Shown one piece after another: positions 59,111 through 64,000 of a stretch of 64,000 nucleotides of DNA. Made by a program: the position numbers and the translations under genes. Within the stretch, counting starts at the first letter, position 1; each line of letters starts with the position of its first letter. Origin of the DNA: CAYSNP01 sp050945855 (GTDB taxonomy: Bacteria; Bacillota; Clostridia; Christensenellales; DTU072); the NCBI GenBank assembly GCA_050945855.1, contig JBMNTS010000004.1, forward strand, positions 6,278 through 70,277, read 5' to 3'. The notes under the pieces were generated by a model that did not search any database, was not told the DNA's origin, and saw only the letters and a list, made by a program, of their open reading frames with translations.

Positions 59111-59563
59111 ATGTCGAGAGCCAAAAGACAGGCAATAATACTTGATGTTATTGCCAATAAAGAGATAGAAACTCAAAAAGAGCTGACTTACGAGCTTAAG
59201 GAGCACGGGCTTAATGTTACGCAAGCCACGATTTCCCGCGATATCAATGAACTGGGGCTGGTAAAGGCGGCCTCTCCCAAGACGGGCAAGCAAAGATACG
59301 TATACAATCAGCCCGCGCAGGAAAAATTCCCCAAACTTATCAACCTCTTTCAGGAGTCCGTCGTAAAAATAGACAGCGCAATGAATATAGTAGTGATAAA
59401 AACCATAGCGGGCAGCGCCAACACCGCTTGTTTGCTTATAGACAAGCTTAATATTCCCGAGATAATAGGCAGCGTAGCCGGGGATGATACCGTGATTCTT
59501 ATTATAAACAAAGTCACAAATGTAAAATACGTCATAGAAAAACTGGAATCTTATTTAAACTGA
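59111..59563 (+). CDS. argR: Arginine repressor ArgR
   Basis: Arginine-responsive regulator. An N-terminal winged helix (about 1-70) with TQATISRDINELGLVK, then a C-terminal hexamerisation/arginine domain with IAGSANTACLLIDKL and GDDTVILI. A GTG at 59096 would add five residues; the ATG at 59111 with GAGG 5 nt upstream gives the usual 150. Its likely targets in this window are the ARG-box-like sites at 28029 and 36135. Confidence 0.95.
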   Translation: MSRAKRQAIILDVIANKEIETQKELTYELKEHGLNVTQATISRDINELGLVKAASPKTGKQRYVYNQPAQEKFPKLINLFQESVVKIDSAMNIVVIKTIAGSANTACLLIDKLNIPEIIGSVAGDDTVILIINKVTNVKYVIEKLESYLN

Positions 59564-59564
59564 T

Positions 59565-61223
59565 ATGATTATCTCCATCAGCATAAAAAATCTGGCATTA
59601 ATAGATTGGGCGGTATTTGAGCCCAAAGCAGGATTAAACGTGCTAAGCGGCGAGACGGGCGCGGGCAAATCCCTGCTTATCGGATCGCTAAATTTTGTGC
59701 TGGGCGCGAGGCTGAATAAAACGCTGGTGCGCCACGGGCGGGAATGGGCTTACGTCGAGGTGGTTTTCGAAACCCAAAACAGGGAAGTGGCGGAGTTTTT
59801 GCAGGATATCGGCATAGAGCAGGAGGAGTATATAATAATCAGCCGCAAATTGTATACTTCGGGAAAGAGCGAATGCAGGATTAACGGCAGGTTTGTCAAC
59901 TTATCCGATTTCAGAAAGCTGTTGCCCATGCTAATAGATATTTATTCTCAGGGCGAACAGCTTACCCTTACCGAGGACGCCAATCATATAAAGATACTGG
60001 ATAACAGCAGCGAAAGGGTATTGACGGCACTTGCCGAATATCAAAATATTTATCGCTCCTATTGCGCTATAGAAAAGGAACTTGCCATGCTGGGCAACGC
60101 CGCCGAACGCGCGCGCGAGGTTGACATCCTGCTTTATCAAATCGAGGAAATAAAGGCCGCCAATATCAGCGCGGAAGAGGAAGAAAGACTGCTTGCTCAA
60201 AGAAAAAGGCTGATCAATATCCAAAAAATCGCGGAGCGTCTGAACTTTGCCGTTTGCGCGCTGTACGAGGAGAGCCTGCCCGCTCTCCATAATGCCTTTT
60301 CCTCCTTACAAAGGATATGCGACTACGACGATTCCGTAAAAGAGCTTGCGGAAAGGCTGGATACCGTTTCCATAGAATTAAAGGATATCTTGTATACGCT
60401 TAAAGACAAATCGGAGATGCAGGAAGATGAGAGTCCGGAGAAAGTCCAAAAGCGCATAGAATTTATCAGAGACATAAAAAGAAAGTACGGCGGTACATTC
60501 GAGAGCGTAAGCGAATATCTGCAAAAGAGCGAAGAGCGGCTGACAGTGCTGGAGGGCGCGCAGGAGAGGGAGGCAAAGCTGGAAAATGATAAAGAGCAGA
60601 CCTACATAAAATTAAAGCACGCCGCGGAACGCCTTACCGAGATGCGGACGCACGCCGCTCGGGAATTGACCAAAGGGATAATAAGAAATCTGGAAGATTT
60701 ACAAATGAAAGGCACTCTTTTTGATGTGCGCTTTGAAAAAACGGATTTCGGTCCCAACGGCGCGGACGATGTGCTGTTTATGATTTCTCCCAACCCCGGA
60801 CAGCCTTTGTATCCCTTGAGCAAAATTGCCAGCGGAGGCGAAATGAGCAGGATTATGCTTGCGCTTAAAAGCATTATCGCAAATTGCGAAAGTATGGAAA
60901 CCTTGGTCTTTGACGAAATTGACGCGGGCATCAGCGGTACTGCCGCCTGGACTGTCGCGGAAAAGCTATATAATATCTCTCAAGGCAGACAGGTGATAGC
61001 GGTCACTCACCTTGCACAGATTGCCGCAATGGCGGACAATCATTTTTTGATTAATAAAAAGGTTGACAATGATAACACAAGCACCGAAATTATTTCGCTT
61101 TCGGCGGAAGAGTCGCTTATCGAAGTGATGCGGCTTGCGGGTTCGGATAAACATAGCGAAATAGGACGGCTCAACGCTTTGGAGATTAAGGCACAGGCGG
61201 ACGCCATAAAGCAAAAGTCCTGA
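59565..61223 (+). CDS. recN: DNA repair protein RecN
   Basis: SMC-like ATPase acting early in double-strand break repair. Walker A GETGAGKS near the N-terminus, a coiled-coil middle (about 165-380), the signature ASGGEMSRIMLALK and Walker B LVFDEIDAGISG. 552 residues, complete. It starts 1 nt after argR, the usual argR-recN pair. Confidence 0.96.
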   Translation: MIISISIKNLALIDWAVFEPKAGLNVLSGETGAGKSLLIGSLNFVLGARLNKTLVRHGREWAYVEVVFETQNREVAEFLQDIGIEQEEYIIISRKLYTSGKSECRINGRFVNLSDFRKLLPMLIDIYSQGEQLTLTEDANHIKILDNSSERVLTALAEYQNIYRSYCAIEKELAMLGNAAERAREVDILLYQIEEIKAANISAEEEERLLAQRKRLINIQKIAERLNFAVCALYEESLPALHNAFSSLQRICDYDDSVKELAERLDTVSIELKDILYTLKDKSEMQEDESPEKVQKRIEFIRDIKRKYGGTFESVSEYLQKSEERLTVLEGAQEREAKLENDKEQTYIKLKHAAERLTEMRTHAARELTKGIIRNLEDLQMKGTLFDVRFEKTDFGPNGADDVLFMISPNPGQPLYPLSKIASGGEMSRIMLALKSIIANCESMETLVFDEIDAGISGTAAWTVAEKLYNISQGRQVIAVTHLAQIAAMADNHFLINKKVDNDNTSTEIISLSAEESLIEVMRLAGSDKHSEIGRLNALEIKAQADAIKQKS

Positions 61224-61229
61224 TTTTAC

Positions 61230-61259
61230 AGTATTTTGCAAATTTAACATTACATAATA
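61230..61259 (+). promoter_or_regulatory. Possible sigma-G promoter of spoIVB
   Basis: AGTATT (61230-61235), 17-nt spacer, CATAATA (61253-61259), an exact match to the sigma-G -10 pattern CATNNTA. Start near 61266, within the 5' arm of the following hairpin. Confidence 0.5.
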
Positions 61260-61301
61260 AAACCTTGCTCAAGTCAAACTAGAGAATAAAGCGAGGTTTT
61301 T
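61259..61301 (+). terminator. Hairpin covering the spoIVB ribosome binding site
   Basis: AAAACCTTGCT (61259-61269) pairs over 11 bp with AGCGAGGTTTT (61290-61300), loop 20 nt, then T. The 3' arm holds the spoIVB Shine-Dalgarno CGAGG. On transcripts from recN it could end transcription or hide the ribosome site; a transcript starting near 61266 would lose most of the 5' arm. Confidence 0.6.
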
Positions 61302-61303
61302 AA

Positions 61304-62326
61304 ATGGTTCAAAAAAAGGGTACTTACTTTGTTCTGCTTATTATTCTGATTTGCGTTTTTTCACTTAACTCACCCTTTTTTACTTCCGCGTTTGCCCAAA
61401 CCGAATATGTATATCTTGGCGGCACACCGATAGGAGTAATCGCTTATCTTGACGGCGCTCTTGTGATTGACCTTGTGGAAATCAATACCAACGGGGGCAC
61501 GGAGGCTCCCGCTGCCGCCGCGGGTATTAAAAAAGGCGACATAATAAAGCTGATTGAAAATACGCAAATAAAAAATGCGGCTGACATCGCAAGAATTGTT
61601 GAGAAAAACGGCTCAAACATTTTAAGTATAACGGCAATCAGAGAGGATAACGAAATCAGTCTGAGCGCAAAACCCGCTTACGACATAGTAGCCGGCAAGT
61701 ATAAACTGGGCGTCTTGGTTAAAAATGAAGTCAGCGGCGTGGGCACATTGACATATATCAGACCGGATAATTTGCGCTTCGGAGGGCTGGGGCACAAAAT
61801 CACGGACCCTAACTGCACTTCAAAAAATGTATATAACGAGGGCAGCATTTATAATTGCAATATTGTGGGAGTGGTAAAAGGCAAGCCCGGTGAAACGGGA
61901 GAGCTAAGAGGAGTGTTTAACAGAAATTCGGAATGCGAGGGCAGGCTGGATAAAAATCTGATAAGCGGCATATTCGGCAAATCATTTGGAAATCAGCTTT
62001 CCGGGTATCCCAAAATAGCACTTGGGGATAGCAAAAGCATAAAAATGGGAAACGCGCAAATATATACCACAATTAACGGAAGCTCCCCCGAATACTATGA
62101 TATAGAAATAATAAAGTCCGTAAAGCAAACACTGCCCAACGAAAAAAGTCTGGTATTGCACGTAAAGGACGAAAGGCTCATTGCCGCAACGGGAGGCATA
62201 GTACAGGGCATGAGCGGCTCTCCCATAATTCAGAACGGCAAGCTGATAGGCGCGGTAACTCATGTGTTTGTCAATGACCCCACACGAGGTTTCGGGATTT
62301 TTATAGATTGGATGATTGATAACTAA
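61304..62326 (+). CDS. spoIVB: SpoIVB serine peptidase
   Basis: Forespore-secreted S55 protease that triggers pro-sigma-K processing. N-terminal signal helix (about 8-31), PDZ domain (about 55-125), catalytic His H164 in GLGHKITD and Ser S304 in GIVQGMSGSPI. 340 residues against 426 in Bacillus; the N-terminal spacer is shorter, the catalytic part is complete. spo0A normally follows spoIVB; it is not here. Confidence 0.95.
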   Translation: MVQKKGTYFVLLIILICVFSLNSPFFTSAFAQTEYVYLGGTPIGVIAYLDGALVIDLVEINTNGGTEAPAAAAGIKKGDIIKLIENTQIKNAADIARIVEKNGSNILSITAIREDNEISLSAKPAYDIVAGKYKLGVLVKNEVSGVGTLTYIRPDNLRFGGLGHKITDPNCTSKNVYNEGSIYNCNIVGVVKGKPGETGELRGVFNRNSECEGRLDKNLISGIFGKSFGNQLSGYPKIALGDSKSIKMGNAQIYTTINGSSPEYYDIEIIKSVKQTLPNEKSLVLHVKDERLIAATGGIVQGMSGSPIIQNGKLIGAVTHVFVNDPTRGFGIFIDWMIDN

Positions 62327-62364
62327 AGCAAGAGCGGATATTTAAGACAATGGCGCCAAGGTAA

Positions 62365-62398
62365 GCGGAAAAGCGGCTTAAACTACCGCTTTTTCCGC
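62365..62398 (+). terminator. Strong hairpin after spoIVB
   Basis: GCGGAAAAGCGG (62365-62376) pairs with CCGCTTTTTCCGC (62386-62398) with one bulged base; loop 9. The T-rich tract lies within the stem and no T-run follows it; still the best terminator candidate for spoIVB. Confidence 0.6.
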
Positions 62399-62438
62399 AT
62401 TCAATAATTAATTTGACAGTAAGCGCATATTCTTTACT

Positions 62439-63047
62439 ATGATATACTTTTGGGAAAATATCAAGAGGGTATTTATTGATATTAAGCAGTTGTTTTTTTG
62501 TCACAGACTGCATTTTTTAATATGCGCCGGAGTGGCCTTGCTTGCCATTCTGATTGCGCTTAACAACGCCTCCGCCGAAATAGTGATATATCACCCCAAC
62601 TTTATCGTATTGATAATTCAGGGCTCTTTTAACCCTTTAGCCTTTCTTTTCCAACTGATAATATTCGGCGCCTTGATTTTTTTATTCCTTTTCCTGGCTT
62701 GCTGGCATTTTGTCTTTTATCTGCTTATATATCCGTTAGTTTATTTTTCCGTGTATAAGTTTATGCTGCCCGTATTCGTAAGCTGTATAGTGGACGGAAT
62801 CAGCGGCATATTCTTAGTGTTCTGTTGTCATTTGCCTATTTGCCTTACCGGCTGCTATTGTTTTTCGGTAGCCGGTATAAGAGTGTACAATTTATGCAAT
62901 TATCCTCACCAAATCAGATATTTTAACAACCTTAAATATATGTCCAAAAGCATCTTTAACGAAATATGTTTCCCTTATCTTTGTTTTATATGCGTAAGCA
63001 CATTATGGTGGTTGGTGCTGTATCTGATTTTCGCATTAATCTGCTGA
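62439..63047 (+). CDS. Multi-pass membrane protein of unknown function
   Basis: Up to 202 residues with about five or six hydrophobic helices and many Cys, Phe and aromatic residues. The size and topology recall SpoIIM, and the place between spoIVB and a dacF-like gene would suit a sporulation engulfment role, but no SpoIIM motif is convincing. The start is uncertain: a TTGACA (62413-62418) and TACTAT (62435-62440) promoter overlaps the ATG at 62439, which has no Shine-Dalgarno; AAGAGGG (62463-62469) would serve an ATT at 62475. Confidence 0.65.
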   Translation: MIYFWENIKRVFIDIKQLFFCHRLHFLICAGVALLAILIALNNASAEIVIYHPNFIVLIIQGSFNPLAFLFQLIIFGALIFLFLFLACWHFVFYLLIYPLVYFSVYKFMLPVFVSCIVDGISGIFLVFCCHLPICLTGCYCFSVAGIRVYNLCNYPHQIRYFNNLKYMSKSIFNEICFPYLCFICVSTLWWLVLYLIFALIC

Positions 63048-63131
63048 CGCCCCTCTTGTAAACGGTTAAATTAACAACATATAAGAATAATAATGTTCGT
63101 TGTGCAGAAGATATAAAAAGAGGGAAACACA

Positions 63132-64000
63132 ATGAAAAAATTTGTTATATCAATTTCCGTATTACTTTTATTTGTCTGCGCTTTGCTTCCTTTGCAGCCG
63201 ATTAAGGCGCACGCGGCCGAAAGCAATGTGGGAGCGGAAGGGGTAGCCAGCGCGTATCTTATTGATTATGAAACCGGCACTGTAATGTATGAGAAAAACG
63301 CGCACGAGAAAAGACCTATTGCGAGTATGGTAAAGATTATGACGCTGCTTATGGCGTTTGACGCTATGGAAGCGGGTAAACTCAATATGGAGCAGGAAAT
63401 CACAATTTCCGAAAGAGCCAGCGGGATGGGCGGCTCCCAGATGTTTTTGGAGACGGGGGACGTATATCTCGTAAAAGATTTGATTAAGGGGATAGTGGTG
63501 TGTTCCGCCAATGACGCCTCTGTCGCGATAGCGGAAACCTTGTCCGGCAGCGTAGAGGACTTTGTGGCGGAAATGAACGAATACGCCAAGAAATTAGGCA
63601 TGAACAATACGGTATTTGTCAACGTAACCGGCTTGCCCGCGCCCGGACAGTATTCTACCGCTTATGACGTATCCATAATGACAAGAGCGCTATTAAAGCA
63701 TAAACCGTACTACCAATATTCAAAGATCTGGATAGAAAATTATACTCACCCGGACGGAAGGGTTACCGAACTTGTCAACACCAACAGATTGATAAGATTT
63801 TACAAGGATTGCGATTCGGGCAAAACGGGATTCACCAACGACGCTATGTTTTGTTTGAGCGCGTCCGCAAAAAGAAATGATATGCGTGTAGTCGCGACAG
63901 TGCTGGGAGGCACAACCAGTCAGGCGCGCTTTAGAGAGGTTATAAGGCTGTTCAATTACGCCTTCAGCAATTACGAGCAAAAATGCATAGCAAAAAAAGG
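63132..64000 (+). CDS. dacF: D-alanyl-D-alanine carboxypeptidase, partial (3' end outside window)
   Basis: S11-family penicillin-binding protein (PBP5/DacF type) trimming peptidoglycan side chains. Signal peptide at about 1-28 (cleavage after AHA). Active-site motifs: SMVK (S65, K68), SAN (125-127) and KTG in SGKTGFTN. The first 289 residues are present; the C-terminal domain and anchor are cut by the window edge. AGAGGGA Shine-Dalgarno. In Bacillus dacF precedes spoIIAA; here the two are 25 kb apart, so dacA or dacB is equally possible as a name. Confidence 0.92.
   Translation, partial: MKKFVISISVLLLFVCALLPLQPIKAHAAESNVGAEGVASAYLIDYETGTVMYEKNAHEKRPIASMVKIMTLLMAFDAMEAGKLNMEQEITISERASGMGGSQMFLETGDVYLVKDLIKGIVVCSANDASVAIAETLSGSVEDFVAEMNEYAKKLGMNNTVFVNVTGLPAPGQYSTAYDVSIMTRALLKHKPYYQYSKIWIENYTHPDGRVTELVNTNRLIRFYKDCDSGKTGFTNDAMFCLSASAKRNDMRVVATVLGGTTSQARFREVIRLFNYAFSNYEQKCIAKK

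Overview
The window is 64 kb of a chromosome that looks like a spore-forming member of the Firmicutes (Clostridia-type). The evidence is the complete spoIIA, spoVA and spoIIIA sporulation operons and spoIVB, the trmFO-hslVU and lepA-hemW-hrcA-grpE-dnaK-dnaJ-prmA-rsmE-mtaB gene orders, Shine-Dalgarno sequences of the GGAGG type, TTGACA/TATAAT promoters, and tRNA genes with encoded CCA ends. GC content is moderate. I cannot name a species; an uncultured anaerobic clostridium is the most economical reading.

Layout. 1-8062: topA (partial), trmFO, hslV, hslU, hisS, aspS, an RseC-like membrane protein and a thioredoxin, closely packed or overlapping. 8094-10948: glyA and a NifS/NifU cysteine desulfurase-scaffold pair. 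10989-14021: a membrane-anchored phosphoesterase behind a palindromic promoter, a 34-residue small protein, a glycerophosphodiesterase and a LUD-domain protein. 14085-24991: lepA and hemW, then the heat-shock operon behind a variant CIRCE operator, then prmA, rsmE, mtaB and hinT. 25021-27983: rpsU, a YfbR-type nucleotidase, a TPP riboswitch controlling a thiamine ECF substrate-binding protein, and an ABC ATPase whose motifs are degenerate. 28028-36151: arginine genes argD-carB-argF facing argH-argG, with ARG-box-like sites at both promoters. 36301-39419: a membrane protein, the spoIIA operon (sigF) and six tRNA genes. 39460-43922: an accessory block with an acidic small protein, a condensation-fold acyltransferase, a membrane protein and a second phosphoesterase. 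44018-52364: spoVAC-AD-AE, pepP, efp and spoIIIAA-AH. 52391-64000: asp23/gls24, nusB, folD, xseA, xseB, ispA, then a 584-nt structured noncoding RNA followed by a small membrane protein, then tlyA, nadK, argR, recN, spoIVB, an unknown membrane protein and a partial D,D-carboxypeptidase gene.

The standout locus is 56256-57483. It has the position, size, terminal pairing and partner gene of the OLE (ornate large extremophilic) RNA and its membrane partner OapA. No protein is encoded in the 584 nt; the RNA has its own extended -10 promoter, and the next gene has the lysine-rich N-terminus, membrane segments and DxxxD motif of OapA. The nusB-folD-xseA-xseB-ispA-OLE-oapA-tlyA-nadK-argR-recN-spoIVB order matches the known OLE neighbourhood, except that dxs is missing.

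Other points of interest are a co-varied CIRCE with matching changes in the HrcA recognition region, an ABC ATPase lacking the catalytic Glu, the H-loop His and the LSGGQ motif, three promoters placed so that transcription would begin at the start codon (pepP, yfbR, nadK), a hairpin covering the spoIVB ribosome binding site, and a GrpE with a CxCxxCxC cluster.
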